Below the pieces are notes generated by a model. The model made no database searches and had not been told where the DNA came from. It worked only from the letters and a program-made list of their open reading frames with translations. 48,216 nt of DNA, taken from NCBI GenBank assembly GCA_021793215.1, contig JAJYTE010000021.1:1-48216 (forward strand), read 5' to 3'. The position numbers were made by a program, and so were the translations under genes. Shown piece after piece: positions 1-8,015 of the stretch; positions within the stretch are counted from its first letter, which is position 1; the number at the start of each line of letters is the position of its first letter. The stretch is from Bacillota bacterium (GTDB taxonomy: Bacteria > Bacillota > Sulfobacillia > JAJZYS01 > JAJYTV01).

Positions 1-138
1 GTCGACTTCCGGCTGACCTTCTTCACGGCGCACGCGCGTCGTCGACTTGCCCGAGACTGTACTCTCGAAGCTCCGGCTGCGCGCGGAGAGCGTCGCGCTG
101 AGCCACTCGAAGCAGCCGCGCTGAAAAGCCTACGCAAA

Positions 139-372
139 TCTCAACATAAGCTTCTCCTTGTTCGTACTCCGCCCCGTCGTGGTGTTTCCCTGTGGCACCC
201 GAGCCATAGGGCCGCAGCGGGACCTCGCGGGCGACACCGTCAGACGGGTATACCCGCGCTGCTTCTCTGGAGCCCGGCCGGGAGCGGTGTACCGTTCCCC
301 TGGTGCACGGGGCGAACCAGGTTTCCCGGTCTCCTTCCGGCGGCGGAACCTACCTGTGAAGATCTGTTGAGA
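139..372. ncRNA. Candidate structured RNA of unknown class
   Basis: The two ends of this 234-nt stretch can pair. TCTCAACA (139-146) is complementary to TGTTGAGA (365-372) and CTTC (151-154) to GAAG (358-361). Further in, GTTC (160-163) pairs with GAAC (346-349), CGCCCCGT (170-177) with ACGGGGCG (307-314), GCACC (195-199) with GGTGC (302-306), and ACACCG (234-239) with CGGTGT (285-290). The result is a rod with internal bubbles, the general architecture of 6S RNA or another long noncoding RNA. I do not recognise the conserved core of 6S, SRP, RNase P or tmRNA, and both strands fold alike, so orientation is open. Pairing was found by eye, and a GC-rich sequence pairs easily. Confidence 0.33.
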
Positions 373-542
373 CTATTTCGCGCAGTATCTACCCCCAGAC
401 GAGCAGCGCAAGCAGTCCGCCCGAGCGGGGCACCTTCTGGCTGATCGATCGAGGTCGACCCGGCGATATGTTCCGACGGTCACTCCCAAGGGCGCAGGGA
501 CGGGGGCTGCGCAGGGCGAAGAGGGCGCGCCGAGGTGATCTC

Positions 543-1124
543 TTGCAGCGCTGCGGTTGGGCGATCGAGGGCGATCCGCTCTACGTCGACTACCATGACC
601 GCGAGTGGGGGGTGCCGCTGCGCAGCGAACAGGGGCTCTTCGAGCTTCTGTGCCTCGAGGGCGCGCAGGCCGGCCTTTCCTGGCGGACGATCCTGCACAA
701 GCGTGAGGGCTATCGCCGCGCGTTCCTCGGCTTCGACCCCGCGCGGTGCGCGCGGCTGACGGACGGGGAGCTCGAGGAGCGGCTCGCGGACCCGGGCATC
801 GTACGCAACCGGCGCAAGGTCGCGTCGGTACGTCAGAACGCGCAAGCGCTCCTCGCCATGCGCGCGCGCGGCGAGGAGCTCAGCGGGCTACTCTGGTCGT
901 TCGTCGGCGGGGAGCCCGAGATCCACGCCTTCGCTTCCCTGGGCGACGTGCCCCCGCGCAGCGAGGTGTCGGACGCGATGAGCCGGGAGCTGCGCCGGCG
1001 CGGGTTCTCGTTCGTCGGCAGCACGATCTGCTACTCGCTCATGCAGTCGGCCGGTCTGGTGATGGACCACATCGTGCGGTGCTTCCGCCACGGGGAACTT
1101 GGCGGGACGGGCGTAACACGCTAG
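543..1124 (+). CDS. tag: DNA-3-methyladenine glycosylase I
   Basis: Base-excision repair enzyme that removes 3-methyladenine from alkylated DNA. From the TTG start it is 193 residues, the usual Tag length. It begins MQRCGW and contains YVDYHDREWGVP, LCLEGAQAGLSW with the catalytic-site Glu, and the C-terminal VMDHIVRC. Together these give the expected zinc ligands: Cys4, His18 and the His and Cys of DHxxxC. The TTG at 543 is chosen because GAGGTGA (532-538) sits just upstream and because the 25 extra arginine-rich residues from the ATG at 468 match nothing in the family. The gene overlaps the convergent DsbA-like gene by four bases at its stop. Confidence 0.93.
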   Translation: MQRCGWAIEGDPLYVDYHDREWGVPLRSEQGLFELLCLEGAQAGLSWRTILHKREGYRRAFLGFDPARCARLTDGELEERLADPGIVRNRRKVASVRQNAQALLAMRARGEELSGLLWSFVGGEPEIHAFASLGDVPPRSEVSDAMSRELRRRGFSFVGSTICYSLMQSAGLVMDHIVRCFRHGELGGTGVTR

Positions 1125-1762
1125 GGGCGCGGGTTCTCCGCGTTGAAGGCGAGGAAGCGCTCCTCGTCGCGCAGCATCGTCTCGCACAGCGCCTGCATCG
1201 GTTCGTAGGCCCAGACGCCGGAGAGGATGGCCCGATCCGGGATGTCGCTCTCGAACACGATCACCGGGCGCTCCGAGACGCCGAGCGCCAGCATCTCCGA
1301 GGTGGTGCGCAGCGTCGCCGCGCGCACGCGCGGATCCGACAAGGCGCCGACCAGGCGGTCGCGCGGCAGTCCGGCGGCCTCCGCCGCGACCTCGACCGCA
1401 ACCTCCTTGCGCCACACCTCGCGCCCCTCGACCATCGCGGCATCCATCAGCGCCCGCGGTACGCTGCGGTCCCCTTTGCCGAGACTGCGCGCGGCCTCCG
1501 CGGCGAGGTTCGCGTCGAGCGTCGACGTGGTGGGGCCGCCGAGCCAGTTCGGGTTCAGGGCCGCGCCGGTCAGGTGGGCGCCTCGGCGGTAGAAGAAGTC
1601 CTGCGCGGACCTATCGTAGCCGAGCGGCTCCTCGCCGCGGATCAGCGAGATGCGCCAGTCGAACTGCAGGCGCTGGCCGTACGTGCTGAGCAACCGGTCG
1701 ATCGACCGGTCGGCGTAGAGGCACCAGAGGGAGAGGACATCGAGGTACAGCGTAGCCTTCAT
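1121..1762 (-). CDS. DsbA/FrnE-family thioredoxin-fold protein
   Basis: A 213-residue protein of the DsbA/2-hydroxychromene-2-carboxylate isomerase/FrnE superfamily, starting at ATG 1762. The N-terminal strand LYLDVLSLWC is where the family carries its CPWC redox pair. Here it is Ser11-Leu-Trp-Cys14, so the first cysteine is a serine, as in glutathione-transferase-kappa and isomerase-like members. A helical insertion rich in Ala/Glu fills residues 60-160. GVSERPVIVF near residue 175 is in the place of the cis-proline loop. No signal peptide is visible, so it is probably cytoplasmic. Disulfide exchange seems unlikely with one cysteine; a glutathione- or thiol-dependent transferase or isomerase is the alternative. 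The substrate is unknown. Confidence 0.72.
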   Translation of the reverse strand: MKATLYLDVLSLWCLYADRSIDRLLSTYGQRLQFDWRISLIRGEEPLGYDRSAQDFFYRRGAHLTGAALNPNWLGGPTTSTLDANLAAEAARSLGKGDRSVPRALMDAAMVEGREVWRKEVAVEVAAEAAGLPRDRLVGALSDPRVRAATLRTTSEMLALGVSERPVIVFESDIPDRAILSGVWAYEPMQALCETMLRDEERFLAFNAENPRP

Positions 1763-1945
1763 GGAAGATAGAGTACGGAGGCGGGGAAGGGAAGACAAGA
1801 CTTGACTTTCCAGCCGCACTCGGGTGCATGCCGCAGGGTAGATCGCCCGTCGCGCGGGAGGAGGATCGGGCGGATCGGGGAATTTGAGGCTGGGGCAGGG
1901 CCCTGGCCGCCGCATCCCGAAGGTCGATCGAAAGGAGCTGGTCTC

Positions 1946-2893
1946 GTGCGCGCGATCCGCGTCCACCGCTTCGGAGACCCGGAAGTGCTGCAGATCGAGG
2001 AGGTTCCGAAGCCTGCTCCTGGTCCGGGGCAGGTGCTCGTGCGCCTGGGCGCCGCCGGCGTGAACCCCGTGGAGACCTACATGCGATCGGGCAACTACGC
2101 GAACCTGCCGGACCTGCCCTACACGCCGGGCGGCGATGGGGCAGGCGACGTGGAGGCCGTCGGCGAGGACGTCCTCGACCTGCGCCCCGGCGACCGCGTC
2201 TACGTGACGCAGAGCGCGACCTACGCGGAGTACTGCGTGGCGGACGCCTCGAACGTCTACCCGCTCGGCGGGCGCACCTCCTACGCGCAGGGAGCAGCGC
2301 TCGGCGTTCCCTACGTCACGGCGCTCTACGCCTTGCAGCGGATCGGCGCGCGCGCGGGGGACTGGCTGCTCGTGCGCGGCGCGAGCGGCGGCGTCGGCGT
2401 CGCAGCCCTGCAGCTCGCGCGTGCCCGAGGCATCCTGGCAGTCGGCACGGCGGGGTCGGAGGAGGGTCTCGAGCTCGTACGCGCGCAGGGAGCGCGGGCG
2501 GCGGTCGCCCACGAGGATGGGGATGGCGCCCGCGCCGCGACCGGCGGTCGCGGCTTCGACCTCGTGATCGACAACGCGGCGCACGTCGGGCTCGGGAAGG
2601 ACATCGAGCTCCTCGCGCCCGGCGGGCGCATCGCGGTGATCGGCGCGCGCGCACCCGTCGAGGTGCACCCGCGCGGCCTGATGACGATGCAGGGCAGCAT
2701 CCACGGCATCCTGCTCTTCCGGGCGGATCCCGCCGATCTACGGCGCGTCAACCTGGAACTCTGCGCAGGCCTGCGCGACGGGGCGCTGCAGCCGGTCATC
2801 GGGCGCAGCTTCCCGCTCGCCCAGGCGGCACAGGCGCACCACGCGCAGCACGCCCCGGGCGCGCGCGGCAAGATCGTCCTGACGATCGACTAG
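1946..2893 (+). CDS. NADPH:quinone reductase, zinc-independent MDR family
   Basis: Medium-chain dehydrogenase/reductase of the quinone oxidoreductase type, 315 residues. The N-terminal catalytic domain opens MRAIRVHRFGDPEVLQIEEV and contains GVNPVETYMRSG. The Rossmann domain has the nucleotide-binding GASGGVGVAALQLA, followed by GTAGSEEGLELV. The zinc-ligand set of alcohol dehydrogenases is not seen, which fits QOR rather than ADH. GTG 1946 is preferred over an upstream ATG because AAAGGAG (1931-1937) is correctly spaced and the extra 48 residues look non-coding. It is convergent with the LysE-type gene, seven bases away. It probably reduces quinones or enones in the cytoplasm; the physiological substrate cannot be inferred. 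Confidence 0.88.
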   Translation: MRAIRVHRFGDPEVLQIEEVPKPAPGPGQVLVRLGAAGVNPVETYMRSGNYANLPDLPYTPGGDGAGDVEAVGEDVLDLRPGDRVYVTQSATYAEYCVADASNVYPLGGRTSYAQGAALGVPYVTALYALQRIGARAGDWLLVRGASGGVGVAALQLARARGILAVGTAGSEEGLELVRAQGARAAVAHEDGDGARAATGGRGFDLVIDNAAHVGLGKDIELLAPGGRIAVIGARAPVEVHPRGLMTMQGSIHGILLFRADPADLRRVNLELCAGLRDGALQPVIGRSFPLAQAAQAHHAQHAPGARGKIVLTID

Positions 2894-2900
2894 CCGGGCG

Positions 2901-3518
2901 TCAGTGACTCCCGAAACTGCGTACGCCGAGCCACGCGCCGAAGCCGGCAAGACCGAGGCCGGAGAGTCCATCCACGAGGCGCAGGCCGCTCTCGGGAACG
3001 CGGCGCTTCACGAACGACAGGGCTCCGGACAGCGCGACGAACCAGAGGAAAGATCCCAGGCCGACGCCAAGGACGAGGGCCAAGGGGGACGCCGCCATCC
3101 TCGCCGCCGAGGCCGCCGTGAAGACGGCGGCCCAGGACGCGATCGTCAAGGGGTTCGACGCGGTGGCGGCGAGGGCCGTGCGGAACGCGGCCGCCGGGGA
3201 CGACACCTCCTCGGCCGTCTCGAGGCCGGTGCGCGCGCGCACGGCGGACCAGAGGCTCTTGAGGCCGAGGTAGACGAGGAAGCACGCTCCCAGGAGACCT
3301 AGAGCGAGGCGGAGCGGCGCGACGTGTAGAACCTGGGCGGCTCCGGCTTCGCCCAGGGCGGCGTAGACGAGATCGACCGCCGCGGCGCCCGCTCCGATCG
3401 CCGCTCCGACGGCGAACGTGCCGCGCAGGACGCTGCGGGCGCAAAGCAGCCAGATCGGCCCGACCTGCGCCGCCACCGCGAAACCGAACCCGAAGCCTGT
3501 CATGAGCGCTGCCAGCAT
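2901..3518 (-). CDS. LysE/RhtB-family amino-acid exporter
   Basis: A 205-residue integral membrane protein with about six hydrophobic segments. The family signature follows the first segment: AAQVGPIWLLCARSVLRG, then GAAIGAGAAAVDLVYAALG. TASNPLTIASWAAVF in the fourth segment matches the conserved NP motif of LysE proteins. Start ATG 3518 has GGGAGG eight bases upstream. It is 35 bases downstream of the metallo-beta-lactamase-fold gene on the same strand, so the two may be one transcript. It likely exports an amino acid or a related small metabolite; specificity cannot be read from sequence. Confidence 0.87.
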   Translation of the reverse strand: MLAALMTGFGFGFAVAAQVGPIWLLCARSVLRGTFAVGAAIGAGAAAVDLVYAALGEAGAAQVLHVAPLRLALGLLGACFLVYLGLKSLWSAVRARTGLETAEEVSSPAAAFRTALAATASNPLTIASWAAVFTAASAARMAASPLALVLGVGLGSFLWFVALSGALSFVKRRVPESGLRLVDGLSGLGLAGFGAWLGVRSFGSH

Positions 3519-3553
3519 CCGGGCCGCCTCCCTCGTCCAACCGCCGCGCGTCG

Positions 3554-4375
3554 TCAGACGCGCTTCTGGTCCCGCAGCGCGATGCGCGCGTTCTCGAGGT
3601 GCTGCTCCCAAAGGTGGTCCGGGACCCTGCCGCGCCAGGAGGCCCCAGAGCGCAGCGCGGCCTCCTCAGGGGTGTCGGCTGCCTCGGCTGCCGTGAGCAG
3701 GCTGCCGAGGTATCGGCGGGCTTCGTCGAGTCGCGCCGAGATCTCGGACGCCCCCACGGCGGGCCTGCCGTGCTGCGAGACGAGCAGCGCGGGGCGGGAG
3801 CGCCCGACCAGCTCGGCGAGCTTCTCGAGGGTCTCCCGGTAGCGGGTGGCGCTCGTGTAGATGAACGGGAACTCGAGGTCCGAGAGGTAGTCGCCGACGA
3901 TCAGGACGCGGCTCGGGCGGTGGTAGAGGACGAGGCCGTCGTCGGTGTGGCCCTTCGCGCCGTAGGAGACGAACGCGCCGCACTCGTCGCCGTCTCCGAG
4001 CGCGACGTCCCTGCGCACGGGCTCCTTGAGCGGCGTCGCGCGCTCGATGTAGTGTTCCGCGTCGAAGCGCCGCAAGGCACCCAGGGCCCGCGCCTCGTTC
4101 GCCTCGTCCCAGTCGGCCGACGTGAGGCACTGCGCGTCGCGGAACGCGGGCGCCCCGACGATATGGTCGAAGTCGGAGTGGGTGAGCGCGAGGCGCCGCA
4201 CCCCGCCGTGCACGGCGGCGAGCGCGTCGAAGAGCGCCCTCGAGTCCGCGATCTCCACATCGAAGTAGCCCGGGTCGATGGCTGTCACACCGTGGGAGTC
4301 GGCGATGACGAGGCAGGCCGTCTGGTAGAGAAGCGACGGCTGCAGGTGCACTCCTTCGGCGATCTCGCGGAACAA
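3554..4375 (-). CDS. Metallo-beta-lactamase-fold hydrolase
   Basis: A 273-residue MBL-fold protein. The metal-site motif is LTHSDFDHIVGA (the HxDxDH variant), followed by AKGHTDDGLVLYH with the third histidine, VLIVGDYLSD with the bridging aspartate, and VSQHGRPAVG with the last histidine. The C-terminal 60 residues are an alpha-helical tail. TTG 4375 is chosen because AAGGAGG lies eight bases upstream; the upstream GTG at 4393 has no good ribosome-binding site. The protein resembles the broad glyoxalase II/lactonase-like group, and the substrate is unknown. It is transcribed divergently from the histidine kinase and may be co-transcribed with the LysE exporter. Confidence 0.85.
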   Translation of the reverse strand: MFREIAEGVHLQPSLLYQTACLVIADSHGVTAIDPGYFDVEIADSRALFDALAAVHGGVRRLALTHSDFDHIVGAPAFRDAQCLTSADWDEANEARALGALRRFDAEHYIERATPLKEPVRRDVALGDGDECGAFVSYGAKGHTDDGLVLYHRPSRVLIVGDYLSDLEFPFIYTSATRYRETLEKLAELVGRSRPALLVSQHGRPAVGASEISARLDEARRYLGSLLTAAEAADTPEEAALRSGASWRGRVPDHLWEQHLENARIALRDQKRV

Positions 4376-4518
4376 GGCAAAGACCTCCTTCACGTGCCTG
4401 GGTGTCAGTTCGCCGCGCCTGCAGGCGCTCCTTGGCGACGTTTGGCGGAAAATCGTTCGACACGCCCTGATTCGACAGCAATCGCCTAGCGGCGGAAATA
4501 TGATTCCGAATGGTGGGC

Positions 4519-4528
4519 TTGCATGCAA
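4519..4528. promoter_or_regulatory. Short palindrome in a divergent intergenic region
   Basis: The 230-base gap between the divergent MBL-fold gene and the histidine kinase contains the perfect 10-bp palindrome TTGCATGCAA. It could be half of an operator, but no second copy or clear promoter was found in the gap, and palindromes this short occur by chance. Confidence 0.2.
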
Positions 4529-4605
4529 CGTTGGCTGGGGCAGCGGGTCGGGACAGGCGCCTTCCGCCCCCCACCGCTCGGTCACTCGAATGGGAGCGTG
4601 AACGC

Positions 4606-6177
4606 ATGTCGTCGACGTACCGCGCGGTGGACGGGGCCGAACCGATGGACGCCCTGCACGAAGCGCACTCTGCTGAGACATCACCGACGGATGACATCGT
4701 GCGCAGGGCGGTGGACGCGGCGGCCGACGGGTTTGTGATCTACAGTCCGGAGGGGATCGTCGTCTACGCGAACCTGATCGCCATGGGCCGCTACGGCGTG
4801 CTTCTCGGCGAGCGGATGCGCTGGGACCGACCAACGATCGGCCCCGCGCGGGTGAGCCAGGTCGAGGACAGCGCGTGCGGCGACGAGGTCGCGGTGGAAC
4901 TTCCCCTCCGGACTGTGCAGACCGTCGAGTGCATGCTGACCTACCCGGACGGACATGCCGAACGGGTGTCGGCCTCGGGCGCGCCCATCATGTCTGATCA
5001 GGGCGAGGTCATGGGGACGGCCTACACGCTTCACGATGCCCAGCACTGCCGACAGGTAGAGCGCTACCGCATGGAACTCGAGAGCGCCGGGCTTGTGCAG
5101 CGCCTCGCGGGAGGCATCGCGCACGACTACAACAACTTCCTCACCGTGATCCTCGGCAACATCTCCCTGGCGCGCGAGAAGGCCGTCGGCCACGACGAGC
5201 TGCGTGCGGCGCTCTCCGCGATCGAGGAGGCGTCGATCGGTGCGCGCGACCTGACCCGCCAGCTGCTCGCGATCAGCCGGGGCGCGGCGCGGGAACCGGG
5301 CGTCGCCGACCTCCAGGCGGTCGTCGCGAAGGCCTGCCGCGCGGTGGGCTCCGACCGCGTGGTGCGCTGCGATGTGGACATCCCGGCGGGGCTTCCGAGC
5401 GTCGCTCTGGTGCCGGAGGTCCTGCAGAAGGCCGTCGAGGAGATCCTCGTGCGGGCCGTCGGTGCGACGCCGGCCGGTGGGACGGTGCGGGTGAGCGCAC
5501 TGCAGATCGAGTCGGGCATCGAGATGAGCATCGCGGACGAGGGCGCCCCGCTGAGCGACGACGAACTGCCGAGCATCTTCGACCCCTACGTCGCCCCGTG
5601 GGACCGCGGCCACGGCCTCGGCCTCGCGTCGAGCCGGGCGAGCGTCGAGCACTACGGCGGCTGGGTGGCCGCGGAGAGTGCGCAGGGCCGCGGGACGACG
5701 TTTCGACTGGGGCTGCCCGTCCGACAGGGACCGGTGCGGCCGACGGCGTTCAACCACGCGTTCGCGCAGCGCATCCTGCTGATGGACGACGATCCCGGCG
5801 TACTGTTGGTGGCGGAGCGCATGCTGCGCCGCCTAAGCTACGAGGTGGTGACGGCGGTCGACGGCGACGACGCGGTGGCCCAGTTCATCGGGGCGGAGGC
5901 GCGCGGCACGCCGATCGACCTGGCGATCCTGGACCTCACCGTGCCGGGCGGAACGGGTGGAGAGATCGCCGCGCAGCGGCTGCACGAACTGTCGCCGGAT
6001 CTGCCGCTCGTCGTCTCGAGCGGCTACTCGAGCGGGGACGTGCTGACGAACTACGAGCGGTACGGCTTCTCGGGCGTCATCCTCAAGCCGTACCGCATGG
6101 AGGAGCTGGCGAAGGGCCTCTCGCGCGTGGTGCCGCGCCCAGCGGCCGCCTTCGAGCAGCCGAAACTCTGGGACTGA
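4606..6177 (+). CDS. Hybrid histidine kinase with C-terminal receiver domain
   Basis: Predicted cytoplasmic signalling protein of 523 residues with no membrane segment. A PAS-like sensor spans roughly 25-155. The HisKA H-box GGIAHDYNNFLTVI has His173, followed by a HATPase_c domain to about 380 and a receiver domain at 387-510 with the acidic pocket LLMDDDPG, the phospho-acceptor Asp443 in ILDLTVPGG, and the lysine of ILKPYR. The ATP lid GHGLGLASS is intact. The N-box is not: the usual Asn-x3-Asn-Ala pattern is replaced by Glu279 and Arg283 in VEEILVRAVG. No DNA-binding output domain or partner regulator is adjacent. ATG 4606 has GGGAG upstream; ATG 4510 in frame is the alternative start. Confidence 0.88.
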   Translation: MSSTYRAVDGAEPMDALHEAHSAETSPTDDIVRRAVDAAADGFVIYSPEGIVVYANLIAMGRYGVLLGERMRWDRPTIGPARVSQVEDSACGDEVAVELPLRTVQTVECMLTYPDGHAERVSASGAPIMSDQGEVMGTAYTLHDAQHCRQVERYRMELESAGLVQRLAGGIAHDYNNFLTVILGNISLAREKAVGHDELRAALSAIEEASIGARDLTRQLLAISRGAAREPGVADLQAVVAKACRAVGSDRVVRCDVDIPAGLPSVALVPEVLQKAVEEILVRAVGATPAGGTVRVSALQIESGIEMSIADEGAPLSDDELPSIFDPYVAPWDRGHGLGLASSRASVEHYGGWVAAESAQGRGTTFRLGLPVRQGPVRPTAFNHAFAQRILLMDDDPGVLLVAERMLRRLSYEVVTAVDGDDAVAQFIGAEARGTPIDLAILDLTVPGGTGGEIAAQRLHELSPDLPLVVSSGYSSGDVLTNYERYGFSGVILKPYRMEELAKGLSRVVPRPAAAFEQPKLWD

Positions 6178-6225
6178 CGGAGGGAGCGGCGCGCGGCGGC
6201 GCGAACTTCTTCGCGAGGTGTGGCC

Positions 6226-7221
6226 ATGCTGCCCGATGCGTTCGAACGCGAGCTCCTGGCCGCGGGCGGTCAGGCGGTCCTGCTCGTCGCGGGGCGCGAG
6301 GCGCTCTGCGCCGAGCGCGCGCTCGCGGCGTGCGCGGTCGATGGCGTCGACGAGTCGCGCGTCGGCCCGGGCCCGCAGCAGCTGCGCGAGGCGGTGGAGC
6401 TTTGCGAGACCCCGTCCTTCTTCGGGGGTGCGCGCCTCGTCGTGGCGTGGGGCGCCGTGGCGCTCGCGGCGAACGCGCGCGCGACGCAGGAGCGCGACGC
6501 GGAGCTTGCGGCGCTCGAGCGGCTGATCGGGGAGCCGCCCACGGGAAGCCGGCTGCTCGTGTGGGCGCCCGACGCAGACAAAAGACTTCGCGCCGTGCGC
6601 CTGCTGCAGGGGCGCGGCGCCCTGCTCGACGCCTCGCCGCCCTCCGCGCGCGAGTACGGCGCCTGGGTGCGCCACCTGGCTGCGAAGGAAGGCGCGCAGC
6701 TGACAGGCGAGGCCGCGCGGGCCTACACGGAGAGCGCGCTCGATCTGCTCGCGCTCGAAGCCGCGCTTCGCGTCGGCGCGGCCTGCGCCGAGGGCGGGCC
6801 GATCACGGGCGAAGTGGCGGCCTGGGCGGCGCCACCCGGCGGCGAGCTAAGGGTTTTCGCGTTGACGGATGCGCTGCTGGGCCGCGATGCGCGCGGACTC
6901 AGCGCCGCCGTGCCGCGCCTTCTGGCGCAGGGCGAGTCCCCGATCGGGCTCGTGGCGCTCGCGGCGCGACAGCTGCGCCTTTTGGCGCGCGCCCTCGGCC
7001 TGCGGGCGCGCGGCGTCGCACCGGCCAAGTGGCAGGCGGAGCTCGGGGTGCACCCGTTCGTCGCGCAGAAGCTGCAGCAGGCGCTGCCGAACTGGTCGAG
7101 GGAGGACCTCGGACGCGCGCTCTCGGAACTGCTCGCCTGCGATCTTTCGTTGAAGTCCGGCGCCGCGCAGGAGGCCGCGCTGCTCCTCAGCCTTCTCAGC
7201 GCCGTGCGCAGGAGCGCATGA
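6226..7221 (+). CDS. holA: DNA polymerase III subunit delta
   Basis: The clamp-loader delta subunit opens the sliding clamp within the gamma/tau complex. At 331 residues it has the family length and shows the AAA+-like layout without a functional Walker A. The N-terminal part includes LLVAGREALCAERAL and ETPSFFGGARLVV, the middle has SRLLVWAPDADKRLRAVRLL, and the C-terminal helical collar includes FALTDALLGRDARGL and VALAARQLRLLARA. ATG 6226 is favoured over the GTG at 6220 because GAGGTG (6215-6220) would be its ribosome-binding site. It is convergent with rpsT, the classical Bacillota neighbour. Confidence 0.9.
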   Translation: MLPDAFERELLAAGGQAVLLVAGREALCAERALAACAVDGVDESRVGPGPQQLREAVELCETPSFFGGARLVVAWGAVALAANARATQERDAELAALERLIGEPPTGSRLLVWAPDADKRLRAVRLLQGRGALLDASPPSAREYGAWVRHLAAKEGAQLTGEAARAYTESALDLLALEAALRVGAACAEGGPITGEVAAWAAPPGGELRVFALTDALLGRDARGLSAAVPRLLAQGESPIGLVALAARQLRLLARALGLRARGVAPAKWQAELGVHPFVAQKLQQALPNWSREDLGRALSELLACDLSLKSGAAQEAALLLSLLSAVRRSA

Positions 7222-7225
7222 CGAA

Positions 7226-7253
7226 GGCGGCCCGCGCTCTCGCGCGGGCCGCC
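7226..7253. terminator. Hairpin after holA
   Basis: An 11-bp perfect GC stem, GGCGGCCCGCG with CGCGGGCCGCC, around a six-base loop lies immediately after the holA stop. No U-run follows, so it works as a terminator only together with the next hairpin, if at all. Confidence 0.6.
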
Positions 7254-7260
7254 TCGAAGA

Positions 7261-7292
7261 GTGCGCGCCCCGGGTTTCCCCGGGGCGCGCAC
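7261..7292. terminator. Bidirectional terminator between holA and rpsT
   Basis: A 14-bp perfect stem, GTGCGCGCCCCGGG with CCCGGGGCGCGCAC, around a four-base loop (TTTC) lies in the 78-base gap between the convergent holA and rpsT stops. It could end transcription from both sides, although neither strand shows a strong U-tract. Confidence 0.7.
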
Positions 7293-7299
7293 CGACGGG

Positions 7300-7566
7300 T
7301 CAAGCGTGCTGCGTAAGCTTCTTGGCGAGGCGCGACTTCTTGCGCGCCGCCGTGTTGCGATGCATCACGCCGCGGGTCACTGCCCGATCCAGCTGGCGGC
7401 AGGCCTCACGAAGCGTCGCAACGTTGTCGGCAGCCGCGTCGCTGTTGGCCACCGCCCGCTCGAAGCGACGGACAGCCGTGTGCACCGTCGACCGGACCGC
7501 GCGGTTGCGAAGCCGGCGGACCTCCGACAGGGCAGCCCGCTTCTTCGCGGACTTGATGTTGGCCAA
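7300..7566 (-). CDS. rpsT: 30S ribosomal protein S20
   Basis: An 88-residue basic protein that binds 16S rRNA in the small subunit. It starts MANIKSAKKRA from TTG 7566, with GGAGGTGG upstream at the right distance. The helical body contains TVHTAVRRFERAV and the C-terminus GVMHRNTAARKKSRLAKKL, both diagnostic of S20. It is monocistronic, with its own promoter (7589-7618) and a shared terminator toward holA. In Bacillota gpr commonly follows on the other strand; here the following 1.9 kb holds an intron remnant instead. Confidence 0.97.
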   Translation of the reverse strand: MANIKSAKKRAALSEVRRLRNRAVRSTVHTAVRRFERAVANSDAAADNVATLREACRQLDRAVTRGVMHRNTAARKKSRLAKKLTQHA

Positions 7567-7588
7567 ACGTCTCCACCTCCGACAACGC

Positions 7589-7618
7589 ATTCTAACACGT
7601 CCCGCGCGATCGCGGCAA
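7589..7618 (-). promoter_or_regulatory. Sigma-A promoter of rpsT
   Basis: Reading the minus strand, TTGCCG (7618-7613) and TAGAAT (7594-7589) are separated by 18 bases. This is a good vegetative promoter placed 22 bases before the rpsT start codon. Confidence 0.65.
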
Positions 7619-7790
7619 CGATGTCGGGCGAAGGTCGAGGGCGGACTCGACGCTGCGGCGCGCGGCCGACGGACAACCGTCCCCAGGGTGCGCGCGAGAA
7701 GTCGCGCCAGCGGCGCGACGGACGTCCCTGCGCGGTGCGATGACCGTATCGCTCGCGCGGGAGAAGGGAGAGCCATTCAGCCGCTGTGCC

Positions 7791-7824
7791 CCAGGATCGC
7801 CCGCGCGCGCGCGGGCGATCCTGG
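7791..7824. repeat. Perfect 34-nt palindrome
   Basis: CCAGGATCGCCCGCGCG is followed directly by its exact reverse complement, giving a 17-bp inverted repeat with no spacer. As RNA it would be an extremely stable hairpin; as DNA it could extrude a cruciform. No U-run follows it in either direction. It lies about 190 bases upstream of the group II intron fragment. Confidence 0.9.
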
Positions 7825-8015
7825 TGGCGAACGTCGGTGCGCTCGCCCGCGCGCGGGGGACTATTTGCGCATTGTTTCACATTGCGGACGGCGGGAGACT
7901 CGGTTGGGATGGAACAGGCGGACAGACCTCGGTGGGGATGCCGCAAGGGCGCGACTGGCCAGCCTCCAGATCTCAGACTCCAGCCTCCTCGATACGCCGT
8001 GAGTTCCACGGTGTC

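Larger units (their letters stand above)
7567..8015. other. Intergenic region without a recognisable gene
   Basis: These 450 bases between rpsT and the intron remnant contain the rpsT promoter, a long palindrome (7791-7824) and no reading frame with family-like sequence. The last 150 bases are less GC-rich than the surroundings, but I see no tRNA, riboswitch or IS end. Confidence 0.6.

Noticed and set aside
14-124. A short frame reading VVDLPETVLSKLRLRAESVA before a TGA, possibly the tail of a gene from the left
   Set aside because: It begins after an in-frame stop at 14-16, so it cannot be a simple gene end; too short to judge.
158-370. A 70-codon plus-strand frame at the window start
   Set aside because: No ribosome-binding site, arginine/proline-rich translation without family features, and it coincides with the paired RNA candidate.
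139-372. Assigning the structured RNA as SRP RNA or cobalamin riboswitch
   Set aside because: The GGAAG tetraloop context of SRP and the B12-box were looked for on both strands and did not match.
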